From Gemmatimonadota bacterium (GTDB lineage: Bacteria > Gemmatimonadota > Gemmatimonadetes > Longimicrobiales > Gaopeijiaceae), in the NCBI GenBank assembly GCA_022571515.1, contig JACZXQ010000011.1, forward strand, positions 62,001 to 126,000: a stretch of 64,000 nucleotides of DNA. Direction: 5' to 3'. The translations under genes and the position numbers were made by a program. Within the stretch, counting starts at the first letter, position 1, and each line of letters opens with the position of its first letter. The notes beneath the pieces were generated by a model. It was not told the DNA's origin. It saw nothing but the letters and a program-made list of their open reading frames with translations, and made no database searches. This document shows, one piece after another, positions 47,784-55,290 of the stretch.

Positions 47784-48691
47784 CGGCCCTACCCCCGGAT
47801 GAGATCGTGCGGGCTGTCGAGCGGACACTGGCCGATCGCTCGGACCGTGCACCTCGGGTCGAGAACGCCACCAGGGTCTCCGGTGGCTGCATCAATCCGT
47901 CCGCTCGGCTGAGGCTGGACGACGGGAGAAGTGTGTTCGTGAAGTGGAACACTCAAGCTCCCGACTCCATGTTCGTCACCGAAGCGGCGGGCCTCGATGC
48001 CCTCCGGGATCATAGCGGACTTCGTACGCCGGAAGTGCTCGGTGTCGGGGCGAGTCCAGGGGGCTCGTCGTGGCTGCTCCTTGATTTCATCCCGGCCGGC
48101 CGGCCCAGCCCGGAGTTCTGGTTGAGGCTTGCCCGCGGCCTGGTCGAACTCCACCAGCCGTCCGCCGGCCCTTTCGGATGGCATGGGGACAACTACATCG
48201 GCTCACTACCTCAGGCCAACGCGTGGGAGGAGGATTGGGCATCGTTCTGGTGGCTCCGCCGCCTCGAACCCCAGCTTCGCCTCGCGTGGGACAGCGGCTT
48301 CCTACGCGGAGACCAGGAAGCCTGGCGAACCCTCGAGCGAGGCCTTCCGGTGGTCCTCGAGGACGTTCCAGCTCAGTCGCCTTCGCTGCTCCACGGTGAC
48401 CTCTGGAGCGGAAACGTCTACCCGTCCGCCGAGGGAGAGCCCGTGGTGATCGATCCGGCGGTCTACCGGGGCCACTCCGAGGTGGACCTCGCGATGACCG
48501 CCCTGTTCGGGGGGTTCGCGCCCGAGTTCTACGACGCATACGCAGACGCCACTTCGCTCAGCCCACTGTATGACGCCGGCCGGCGAGACCTCTACCAGCT
48601 CTACCCGCTCTTGGTGCACGTCAACTTGTTCGGCGGGTCCTACGAGGCGGGCGTACGGGCGGCCCGGGCCCGCGTGTTGAAAATGCTGTAA
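47780..48691 (+). CDS. Fructosamine/ketosamine-3-kinase family protein
   Basis: A 303-residue APH-like kinase. The catalytic loop is LLHGDLWSGN; the metal-binding Asp is in VVIDPAVYRGHSEVDLAM, both diagnostic of the FN3K family. Bacterial members act mainly on ribulosamines and erythrulosamines, phosphorylating Amadori-type adducts for removal. The GTG start overlaps the phosphatase stop. It is cytoplasmic, and convergent with the aminotransferase gene. Confidence 0.9.
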   Translation: MTALPPDEIVRAVERTLADRSDRAPRVENATRVSGGCINPSARLRLDDGRSVFVKWNTQAPDSMFVTEAAGLDALRDHSGLRTPEVLGVGASPGGSSWLLLDFIPAGRPSPEFWLRLARGLVELHQPSAGPFGWHGDNYIGSLPQANAWEEDWASFWWLRRLEPQLRLAWDSGFLRGDQEAWRTLERGLPVVLEDVPAQSPSLLHGDLWSGNVYPSAEGEPVVIDPAVYRGHSEVDLAMTALFGGFAPEFYDAYADATSLSPLYDAGRRDLYQLYPLLVHVNLFGGSYEAGVRAARARVLKML

Positions 48692-48710
48692 AGCCCCGCT
48701 AGAAGCAGGG

Positions 48711-49916
48711 TCAAGTGGCGGGCAGCACGCCCCTCACTGCCGTGGCCATCCGCTCGATTCCGCGCTGCAGCGTAGTGTCGTCCGTCGCGAAGCTCATGCG
48801 TACGAAACGGTCGTCCCCGAACGCAACGCCTGGTACCAGGGCGACGCCCGTCTCTTCGAGCAACCAAGAGCAGAACGCGGTTGAGCCCTCGCAGCCCTCC
48901 CGGTAGGCCGAATCCACACGGAAAAAGAGGTAGAACGCTCCGTCCGGCCACAGATAGGAGAACTCCGGCAACAGGTCCGACATGAGGCCGGCGACGAGAT
49001 CGCGACGGCGCTTGAACGCGGCCACCATCTCGGCGACGGCGGCCTCTGCGAGGTCACGGCTGCCGAACGCCGCGAGCGCGGCCGCCTGAGAAGGAGCGGC
49101 GGCGTTGGAGGTGGTGTGGCCCTGGAGCGCGACGACCTTCTCCACGACTTCCGGCGACGAGTACAAGAACCCGATGCGCCATCCGGTCATCGCAAAGGTC
49201 TTGGAGGCTCCGTCCACGAGCACGAAGGGTCCCAGCGCATCTTCCGCGAGCTCCAGAATGCTCGGCGCCGCCGGTCGGTCGGATCCATAGTAGATACGGC
49301 GATAGATCTCGTCCGCGATCAGCCAAACGTCTCGGTCCTGCGCCCAACGCGCGACCGCCTCGAGATCTTCGGCCGAATACACCGCTCCCGTAGGGTTTCC
49401 GGGCGAGCAGAGGATGAGTCCCCGCGTTCTGTCGGTCGCGGCCGCCTCGAGGTCCGCCGGGGTCAATCGGAAGTCGTTCTCTTCGGCTCCTCGCACGAAC
49501 ACCGGCTCGGCCCTTGCCAGGTAGACCATCTGCGGGTAGCTGGGCCAATACGGCGTGGCAACGAGCACGTCGTCACCCGGGCCGAAAAGCACGAACGCGG
49601 CATTGAACAGAGCCTGCTTCCCCCCCGACGTAACCACGACATCGCCGGGGTCGATCTCACGGCCCGCGACGGCACCCATGTGATCTGCGATGGCGGCCCT
49701 CAGTTCCGGCGTGCCAGAGGCTGGTGTGTACCGTGTCTGGCCCGATCGAATTCCCTCGATCGCCTGATCGGAGATGAACGAAGGCGTATCGAAGTCCGGC
49801 TCCCCGGCGCTCAGGTCGATGATGTCGCGCCCCTCGGAGCGCAACCGCTTGGCCAGCGAGCTCACGGCGAGGGTGGCCGACGGTTGAAGCTGAGCGATGT
49901 TGGAGCTGAAGGTCAT
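48711..49916 (-). CDS. Aspartate aminotransferase-like (class I/II PLP)
   Basis: A 401-residue fold-type I aminotransferase. Characteristic: IIDLSAGEPDFDTPSFI, VVTSGGKQALFNAAFVL, CSPGNPTGAVYS, DEIYRRIYY and the PLP-lysine region LVDGASKTFAMTGWRIG. Catalyses aspartate-2-oxoglutarate transamination or a related reaction; other amino donors are not excluded. The start ATG at 49916 has no strong upstream signal. No prephenate pathway gene is nearby. Confidence 0.92.
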   Translation of the reverse strand: MTFSSNIAQLQPSATLAVSSLAKRLRSEGRDIIDLSAGEPDFDTPSFISDQAIEGIRSGQTRYTPASGTPELRAAIADHMGAVAGREIDPGDVVVTSGGKQALFNAAFVLFGPGDDVLVATPYWPSYPQMVYLARAEPVFVRGAEENDFRLTPADLEAAATDRTRGLILCSPGNPTGAVYSAEDLEAVARWAQDRDVWLIADEIYRRIYYGSDRPAAPSILELAEDALGPFVLVDGASKTFAMTGWRIGFLYSSPEVVEKVVALQGHTTSNAAAPSQAAALAAFGSRDLAEAAVAEMVAAFKRRRDLVAGLMSDLLPEFSYLWPDGAFYLFFRVDSAYREGCEGSTAFCSWLLEETGVALVPGVAFGDDRFVRMSFATDDTTLQRGIERMATAVRGVLPAT

Positions 49917-50062
49917 ATGCTTCGCGCTCGAGCAGCGAGGACTTGATTCGCACCCCGTCGCTAACGCAATGCCGGGGGGAAGGCCGAATATCGAAGCCAC
50001 TCGACCCGGGATCAAGTCGAGCGCCGTGTTGCTCGGACCGGGGCCAACGAACAGATTTGTGC

Positions 50063-50659
50063 ATGGCCGACAACCGGGCCCTTTTCTTCTTCGACTACGT
50101 AGACGCCACATCCTGGGTTGTGGAGCTTTGGCTGGCTGAGTTGTTGCCGCTCGACGGCATCACGGTAGATCGGCGACCGTTCGAGCTAAAGCCTCCGCCC
50201 GAGGTCTTCCTGGGTCCCAGCGACCCCGAGTGGGCCACATCGCGTTCGTGGGCGATTCCGACGTTGGAGGCAATGGGTCGAACGCTGGCGAACCCATCGC
50301 TCGTTCCGTGGACCAGGAAGGCCCACGAATTGGCACTGCACGCCGCCCGCGAGGGGTGCTACGAGCACATTCATGCCGCCCTCTTCGAGACGTTTCACGA
50401 GGACGGCGCGGACATCGGCAGAATCGACGTATTGGTTTCCATCGCCGCATCCGCCGGCCTGGACACGAGCGAATCGAAGGCTGTTCTCGATGTCGACCGG
50501 TACGCGGACGAGGTTTGCGAGGCTCGGCGAGAAGCCGAAGAACTGGGCGTCCGAGGGGCTCCCACGATCCTTGCGGGCCACAAGAGGCTTGAACGTCCCC
50601 AGGGATTCGACGAGCTTCGGACCTTCCTGACGTCACTCGGCGGGGGACCTGATCGGTAG
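50063..50659 (+). CDS. DsbA-like protein lacking the CxxC site
   Basis: A 198-residue thioredoxin-fold protein with the helical insert of DsbA/FrnE and HCCA isomerase families. The active-site position reads D14-A15-T16-S17 in FFFDYVDATSWVVE, so no Cys pair is present. A C-terminal cis-Pro loop is retained (VRGAPTILAG). Ser at the second position recalls the GST-kappa/HCCA isomerase branch, whose site is SPxS. No signal peptide, so cytoplasmic. Function unknown. ATG at 50063; upstream frame to 49943 is spurious. Confidence 0.82.
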   Translation: MADNRALFFFDYVDATSWVVELWLAELLPLDGITVDRRPFELKPPPEVFLGPSDPEWATSRSWAIPTLEAMGRTLANPSLVPWTRKAHELALHAAREGCYEHIHAALFETFHEDGADIGRIDVLVSIAASAGLDTSESKAVLDVDRYADEVCEARREAEELGVRGAPTILAGHKRLERPQGFDELRTFLTSLGGGPDR

Positions 50660-50687
50660 CACGCCGCGCGCACAGCACATGGGTTAG

Positions 50688-50990
50688 ATGGCTGAATACC
50701 AACGCAAGACTGTTCTCGCTCCCGGCGAGGTCCTCGGCAAAGCGGACGAGTTGCTTCCCGAATGGATCGGGCTCAGCCGCTCCAAGGCCTCATCCCACGG
50801 TGCCACGTTTTCGGGGACCGAGGGCACTGTGACCCTGTCCGTCCACCGGCACGGCCCACACACGGACGTGCTCGCCTCTACGGACCGCTTCCGCACGTCC
50901 CGCATGGACTATGAGATTCGAAAGTTCCTCACCGAATTGCCCTATGAGCCGGGTGACCGGGGGGGCTCCGGCTCCGGAGACCCTTCCTGA
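50688..50990 (+). CDS. Small hypothetical protein
   Basis: A 100-residue alpha/beta protein (LGKADELLPEWIGLSRSKAS, then GTVTLSVHRHGPHTDVLAS), with a Gly/Ser tail. The stop TGA overlaps the ATG of the next gene by one base, so it is translationally coupled to the inactive DEAD-box protein. No family recognised. Confidence 0.65.
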   Translation: MAEYQRKTVLAPGEVLGKADELLPEWIGLSRSKASSHGATFSGTEGTVTLSVHRHGPHTDVLASTDRFRTSRMDYEIRKFLTELPYEPGDRGGSGSGDPS

Positions 50991-52555
50991 TGGAGTCGTT
51001 CGAGGATCTAGGCCTCCGCCCGGAGTTGGTCGAAGCACTCTCTGCTGAGGGCGTCGAGGTGCCGACCGCATTTCAGCGTGACGCCATCCCGGTGATCCGG
51101 CGTGGCAACAACCTCGTCGGGGCCGCCGGCCCGGGGGCCGGTACGCTGGTTGCCTACGGGACGGCGCTTCTGGACAGGCTGGAGGCGGGAGGACCGACGC
51201 CCTCGGCGCTGATCGTGGCGCCTACGGCGCAGATGGCGCGCGAGCTCGCCGAATCCATGGCCCAACTGGCGCAATCCACCGGACATTCGGTAGCCGCGCT
51301 CGAGAGTCCATGGGCGCTGCCCGACCGGGCGGATTTCCTGTTCGGAGCCGCCGGGGCCCTGGTCTCCGCGATCAAGGAGGGACGCCTGAGCCTCGAGCAT
51401 GTCCAGGCGCTCGTCGTGGATGGGGCCGGAGCTTCGCTCGAGCCTGAGAACATCGACAAGCTGTTGGAGTTCGCTCCTGCCGAAGCGCAGCGGATCGTGC
51501 TGTCCTTGCCGCTTACAACGGACGTGGAGCGCCTGATCAGCAAGCGCATGCCCAAGACCGTACATGTGCCCCCGAGGGCTGTCGATGACAAGCCGTCCGA
51601 TGACGGGCCGGACCGGGGTGTGCTTGGCTATACCGTCGCGAGCACCAACAAGGCGGAGGATCTGCTCCATCTCGTTTCCGGCGCCCTCGCGGAAGACTTC
51701 CGGCACGTGCTGGTCTTCTTCCGTTCGGAGGACGGGGCAGCAGACATGGGCGACTACCTGACGCTTCGGGGGTTCGTGGCAGGAGCCCCAGGTGACACCA
51801 GCGTGCCGGTGTGGCTGGCCGTGGATCCCATCCCTGGCCGCGAGGCAGCGCTCCAATTGGACGGTGGCGGCTCAGCGGTGCTGGCCTTGAGCTTCGATGT
51901 GCCCGGTGACATGGATGTGCTCGATCGCCGCCACGGCGGCGGATTGGGCGGCATGATTCTCGCCTTGACTCGCGAGGTGCCTCATCTGCGCCAGTCCGCC
52001 TTCGCAGCAGGCTATCGGCTCAAACCCGAGGCGCCCCGCGGCGAAGACCTGCATGATGCCGTCGCTTCGTTACGTGAACGCCTGGTGCGAGCCGTGGAAG
52101 ACGAGGACTTGGGGCCGTATTTTCTCATGCTCGAGCCCCTCATGGAGCGCTTCTCGGCGCCCGAATTGGCTGCCGCGTCGCTCGCGTTGCTGCAGGGACG
52201 TGACCAGGCTCCGGGAGCCCCATCCGCTGTGGCCGCCGCCACCGCTGCCGCGGGGGGGGGCGAGTTGGTACGCCTCTTCGTCAGCGTCGGGTCGCGAGAC
52301 GATATCGGGCCGGGTGACCTGCTCGGGTCATTGGCCGGAGAAAGCGGCGTGGACGGCTCCCAGTTTGGCCGCATCGAGATCCGCGACACGTTCTCGCTGG
52401 TCGAAGTCGAGAAATCCGTCGCAGAAAAGGTCATCAAAGCCGTGAACGGCATAACGATCCGGGGACGCAGCACCCGGGTCGACTACGACCGTGGCGGCCG
52501 GGCCACGAGACAGACGGGCCCGCCTAGAGGAAGAAAGAGTCCTCGAGGCGACTGA
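50990..52555 (+). CDS. DEAD-box helicase homologue with lost catalytic motifs and intact DbpA-type RNA-binding domain
   Basis: A 521-residue protein. Q motif FEDLGL and VPTAFQRDAIPVI are recognisable, but motif I is AAGPGAGT (K replaced by G51), motif II is DGAG at 144-147 in place of DEAD, motif III SLP in place of SAT, and motif VI is unrecognisable. ATP binding and unwinding are therefore unlikely. Residues about 445-510 keep a DbpA-like RNA-binding domain (LVRLFVSVGSRDDIGPGDLL, then IRGRSTRVDYDR) and a basic tail. The reading frame is uninterrupted, so it is under selection, not decaying. Confidence 0.85.
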   Translation: MESFEDLGLRPELVEALSAEGVEVPTAFQRDAIPVIRRGNNLVGAAGPGAGTLVAYGTALLDRLEAGGPTPSALIVAPTAQMARELAESMAQLAQSTGHSVAALESPWALPDRADFLFGAAGALVSAIKEGRLSLEHVQALVVDGAGASLEPENIDKLLEFAPAEAQRIVLSLPLTTDVERLISKRMPKTVHVPPRAVDDKPSDDGPDRGVLGYTVASTNKAEDLLHLVSGALAEDFRHVLVFFRSEDGAADMGDYLTLRGFVAGAPGDTSVPVWLAVDPIPGREAALQLDGGGSAVLALSFDVPGDMDVLDRRHGGGLGGMILALTREVPHLRQSAFAAGYRLKPEAPRGEDLHDAVASLRERLVRAVEDEDLGPYFLMLEPLMERFSAPELAAASLALLQGRDQAPGAPSAVAAATAAAGGGELVRLFVSVGSRDDIGPGDLLGSLAGESGVDGSQFGRIEIRDTFSLVEVEKSVAEKVIKAVNGITIRGRSTRVDYDRGGRATRQTGPPRGRKSPRGD

Positions 52556-52604
52556 GACCTGAGCCGTGCGCGCTCCCCATGCGCTCGGAGCCAGATCCAT
52601 ACAT

Positions 52605-52644
52605 GCAGAGGCCACGCCCCCTATGACCGGGGCACGGCCTCTGC
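52605..52644. terminator. Strong hairpin between convergent genes, possible terminator
   Basis: Arms GCAGAGGCC / GGCCTCTGC (9 bp) enclose an inner GCCCC / GGGGC stem and an 8-base loop. It lies between the DEAD-box-like and hup stops. No T-run follows on either strand (plus side continues AAAAATCC), so it may need Rho or act as a pause structure. Confidence 0.5.
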
Positions 52645-52695
52645 AAAAATCCTGATTCTGTCTGTCAGGCGGCCAACTTGGCCACCATTGGGGTG

Positions 52696-52986
52696 CTACC
52701 AGCCGCTCTTGATGGCGTCCTTGAATCCCTTTCCGGCCCGGAACCCAGGCGACTTCGAGGCAGGGATCATGATCGTGGCGCCGGTGCGTGGGTTCCGTCC
52801 GGTGCGAGCCTTGCGATGCTTCGCTTCGAACGTGCCAAACCCGGTAATCTGGACCCGCTCCTCACGGCGAAGGGCCATGGCAATCACTCCAGAGCTGCCG
52901 AACAGGGCGTCGATGGCACGAGCGGAGTCGGTTTTGGTGAGGCCGCTGCCGGTAGCGAGTGCGTCCACGAGTTCGGATTTGTTCAT
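52696..52986 (-). CDS. hup: HU family DNA-binding protein
   Basis: A 96-residue nucleoid protein. NKSELVDALATGSGLTKTDS at the start, GFGTFEAKHRKARTGRNPRTGATI over the DNA-binding arm, and a SPGFRAGKGFKDAIK tail. ATG at 52986 has AGGAG eight bases upstream. Binds and bends DNA as a dimer. The 257 bases upstream (52987-53243) hold its promoter; no clear motif seen. Confidence 0.95.
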   Translation of the reverse strand: MNKSELVDALATGSGLTKTDSARAIDALFGSSGVIAMALRREERVQITGFGTFEAKHRKARTGRNPRTGATIMIPASKSPGFRAGKGFKDAIKSGW

Positions 52987-53243
52987 GAGTTTCGCTCCTT
53001 TAGGGATGAAGTATGCTCCGGGCCTGCAAACGCCCCGTGACCGATCCCTGGATCACATGCGCCTCGGGCCAAGGCGGCTACGATCCGGAAGCCGTAACAG
53101 ATCGGACAAAACCAGGACGGTTACACGGTACAGTCGCCCCGCGGGATCGTCAAGGGAAACATGGCTGAAAACCCGCATCCTACCTCGGTTCTGGTGCGGA
53201 CGAGGCACTTTGCCCGAAACTGCGGCAGCGATTCACCCGCGGT

Positions 53244-53467
53244 ATGAGTCCGGCGCAAACCATGCGTGTCTTCATTCCACGCTTTCTGTGGGCGGTCCTG
53301 TACTTCATCGTCGAACTCGACCTCGAGGACGTGCTCCGGAGCCGAGGGACCATGACGGAAATCGATGACCTCGAGGACCACATGGTCATCTGCGGGGCCG
53401 GGATGAAGTGCTCGTGATGGGAAAGCCGGAGCAGATCGCCCAGCTCGAGGATTACGTGAAGGGTTAG
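53244..53467 (+). pseudogene. Relic of a TrkA-N/C potassium channel gene
   Basis: The plus-strand frame from 53244 reads WAVLYFIVELDLEDVLRSRG, then EIDDLEDHMVICGAG, the linker plus first strand of the RCK/TrkA-N domain after a membrane helix. It ends at TGA 53415-53417. The next frame resumes at DEVLVMGKPEQIAQLEDYVKG, the end of a TrkA-C domain, to TAG at 53465-53467. The pore, most of TrkA-N and most of TrkA-C are missing. I infer an internally deleted, frameshifted remnant. Confidence 0.65.
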
Positions 53468-53673
53468 TCGTCGCTGTCGTCGTCGAGGCTGTTCACCCGC
53501 TTCTTGACCAGCGCGATCACGCCGAATATGACGACCATGACGAGGGCGAACTTGAACAGTGCCAGCATGACGGTGAAGAAGAGGGCAGTGAGGACAGGCA
53601 GCAGCATGCTGAGGAGCTCCCACAAAATCGCTCCTACAAGCCCCGCTGCGGTAAACTGAGCCACCAACCTCAT
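53464..53673 (-). CDS. Small two-helix membrane protein
   Basis: A 69-residue protein with two hydrophobic helices (about 8-30 and 35-58) and an acidic C-terminus (NSLDDDSDD). ATG at 53673 has GGAGG five bases upstream, which supports expression. Unknown family. It overlaps the end of the channel relic on the opposite strand. Confidence 0.6.
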   Translation of the reverse strand: MRLVAQFTAAGLVGAILWELLSMLLPVLTALFFTVMLALFKFALVMVVIFGVIALVKKRVNSLDDDSDD

Positions 53674-53692
53674 GATTTCCTCCGCCCTCTAG

Positions 53693-53745
53693 CTGAAAAC
53701 CCTCTCGAGGCTCACCCTACGTAGACCCGGCGCGGAGGGTTTCAG
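53693..53745. other. Long-arm inverted repeat downstream of infA
   Basis: CTGAAAACCCTC (53693-53704) pairs with GAGGGTTTCAG (53735-53745), one bulged A, loop about 30 bases. It lies between infA and the small membrane protein gene on the minus strand. No T-run. It could be a terminator, attenuator or processing site. Confidence 0.35.
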
Positions 53746-53751
53746 AATGCC

Positions 53752-53967
53752 TTACTTGTACCGGTACGTCACGCGGCCCCGGCTGAGGTCGTAGGGGGAC
53801 AACTCCACCTTCACCCTATCACCCTCGAGTACGCGGATGTAGTGCTGGCGCATCTTTCCGGAGAGATAGGCCAGGACTTCATGGCCGTTCTCCAATTCCA
53901 CCCGAAAATTCGTGTTCGGCAAAACCTCCCGAACCGTCCCCTCAATCTCGATTGCGTCCTTTGCCAC
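53752..53967 (-). CDS. infA: Translation initiation factor IF-1
   Basis: A 71-residue OB-fold protein, standard length: [20 protein letters not shown], then [20 protein letters not shown] and [13 protein letters not shown]. It binds the 30S A site during initiation. The start is GTG at 53967, with AGGG four bases upstream. No ribosomal protein genes adjoin. Confidence 0.96.
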   Translation of the reverse strand: MAKDAIEIEGTVREVLPNTNFRVELENGHEVLAYLSGKMRQHYIRVLEGDRVKVELSPYDLSRGRVTYRYK

Positions 53968-54126
53968 TCAACCCTGCTCTCGGTTTAGGTCATCCCTAAG
54001 GTGGGACGATAGCACCGCACAATGTAGCGATCAACGGGAAATCCGGATGCCAGCTCTATCTGCGCACATCATGCCGACTTGTCCCGAAGCCACACGGGTT
54101 CGAATTTCAGGTCGCATTCCGGCGCT

Positions 54127-54369
54127 ATGGAGTTGACCGTGACCCCGAGCTTTTCACGTGATGACCAACAGCAGATACTTGCTGCGATCGATCGGCACGA
54201 CGCGCTGCGCTGTCCGCGCTGCGATACGGCGCTGATACGCGTCGAAGTGCCGCCCAGGGAGGACGTCGCCTACGTGAGAGACAGGGTTTGGCTGCGGTGT
54301 GAGTCCTGTGGACGCCATGCGGTCCTGGACCGAGGCGCTCCGCCCGCTCGAGGGGGAGAAAGTCGATGA
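54127..54369 (+). CDS. Small zinc-ribbon protein
   Basis: An 80-residue protein with CPRC...CESC (residues about 29-32 and 61-64), a probable zinc ribbon. ATG at 54127; weak upstream signal. Its stop overlaps the next ATG (ATGA), so it is coupled to the PorV/Q-like gene. Unknown function. Confidence 0.65.
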   Translation: MELTVTPSFSRDDQQQILAAIDRHDALRCPRCDTALIRVEVPPREDVAYVRDRVWLRCESCGRHAVLDRGAPPARGGESR

Positions 54370-55286
54370 AGATGAGAGGACGTGGGGCGTTCACGGTGCT
54401 CGTGGTACTCATGCCCGCCGGGATTCAGGCCCAGGATCGCGGTAGGGGTCCAGTCATCTTGGATCTTCCGGCCAGCACCACCGCGCTGGCTATGGGCGAT
54501 GCCTTCCAGCTTTCGGTGGGGTCCAGCGACGCCATCTTCTACAATCCCGCCCTGCTGCTTCGGGCCACCGGGTTTGGGCTCGCAGCTCAACGCTTCGGTT
54601 CACAGAGCACCGCCCTCACCCTGTCGGGAGCTACGAACTGGTGGAAGGGTGCTGTGGGCGTGGGGCTCCAAGCGCTCAGCTATTCGACAGATGCGACGAC
54701 ACCACAGGCGATCGCTCCCGGCCAGCGGGATCTCCTGACGGGCGGAGCGACAGCCGTATCCGAGTTAGTCGCCACGCTGGCGTACGCACAAGAGTTCTTC
54801 GGCGTTCGGTGGGGGGTGGCCGGCAAGCTCATCGAGCAGCGGATGGCGGGCTCCAAGGACGCCGTACCGGCCGCGGACCTCGGAGCGTCCATCACGCTTG
54901 GCCACGTCACGGTTGGGTTCTCCGCACAGAACCTGGGGCCGGACATGGACGTGGGAGGCGTCGCAACGGATCTGGCCAACCGTGTGACTGCCGGCGCTTC
55001 ACTCCGGCGCCGGCCCGTGGGTCCGCTGGACCTCGGCGCCTCCGCCGCCATCACGAGGATGGCGGACGGGACGGTTATCCCGGCGTTCGGCGGTGAGGTG
55101 GCGTGGTGGCCTGTGACCGGACGGACATTCATCGGGCGAATCGGCGTACGCCGGGTCGAGGACGGTCCGGCGAACGAAGTCACCTTCGGGGCGGCCTTCG
55201 TGGGCGACGCGATCAGCATCGAGTACGCCTTCCAGGGGTTCGACGACGCGCACGGCGCCCACCGCTTCGGGGTGAGCTGGCGCTAG
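54366..55286 (+). CDS. PorV/PorQ-family outer-membrane protein
   Basis: A 306-residue beta-barrel protein of the PorV/PorQ group. Signal peptide (ending GIQAQ), then ASTTALAMGDAFQLSVGSSDAIFYNPA, the diagnostic start, followed by repeated amphipathic strands. In Bacteroidota, PorV and PorQ shuttle or bind type IX cargo, but the family also occurs in genomes without that system. Its stop overlaps the convergent hydrolase stop in a perfect palindrome. Confidence 0.82.
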   Translation: MKMRGRGAFTVLVVLMPAGIQAQDRGRGPVILDLPASTTALAMGDAFQLSVGSSDAIFYNPALLLRATGFGLAAQRFGSQSTALTLSGATNWWKGAVGVGLQALSYSTDATTPQAIAPGQRDLLTGGATAVSELVATLAYAQEFFGVRWGVAGKLIEQRMAGSKDAVPAADLGASITLGHVTVGFSAQNLGPDMDVGGVATDLANRVTAGASLRRRPVGPLDLGASAAITRMADGTVIPAFGGEVAWWPVTGRTFIGRIGVRRVEDGPANEVTFGAAFVGDAISIEYAFQGFDDAHGAHRFGVSWR

Positions 55287-55290
55287 CGCC
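55279..55290. other. 12-bp palindrome over overlapping stops
   Basis: GGCGCTAGCGCC is self-complementary and holds the TAG stops of both convergent genes (55283-55286). Confidence 0.35.

Noticed and set aside
54060-54130. Possible tRNA because of a GGTTCGAATT-like T-loop
   Set aside because: The bases around it do not pair as a T-stem, and no acceptor or anticodon arm can be folded.
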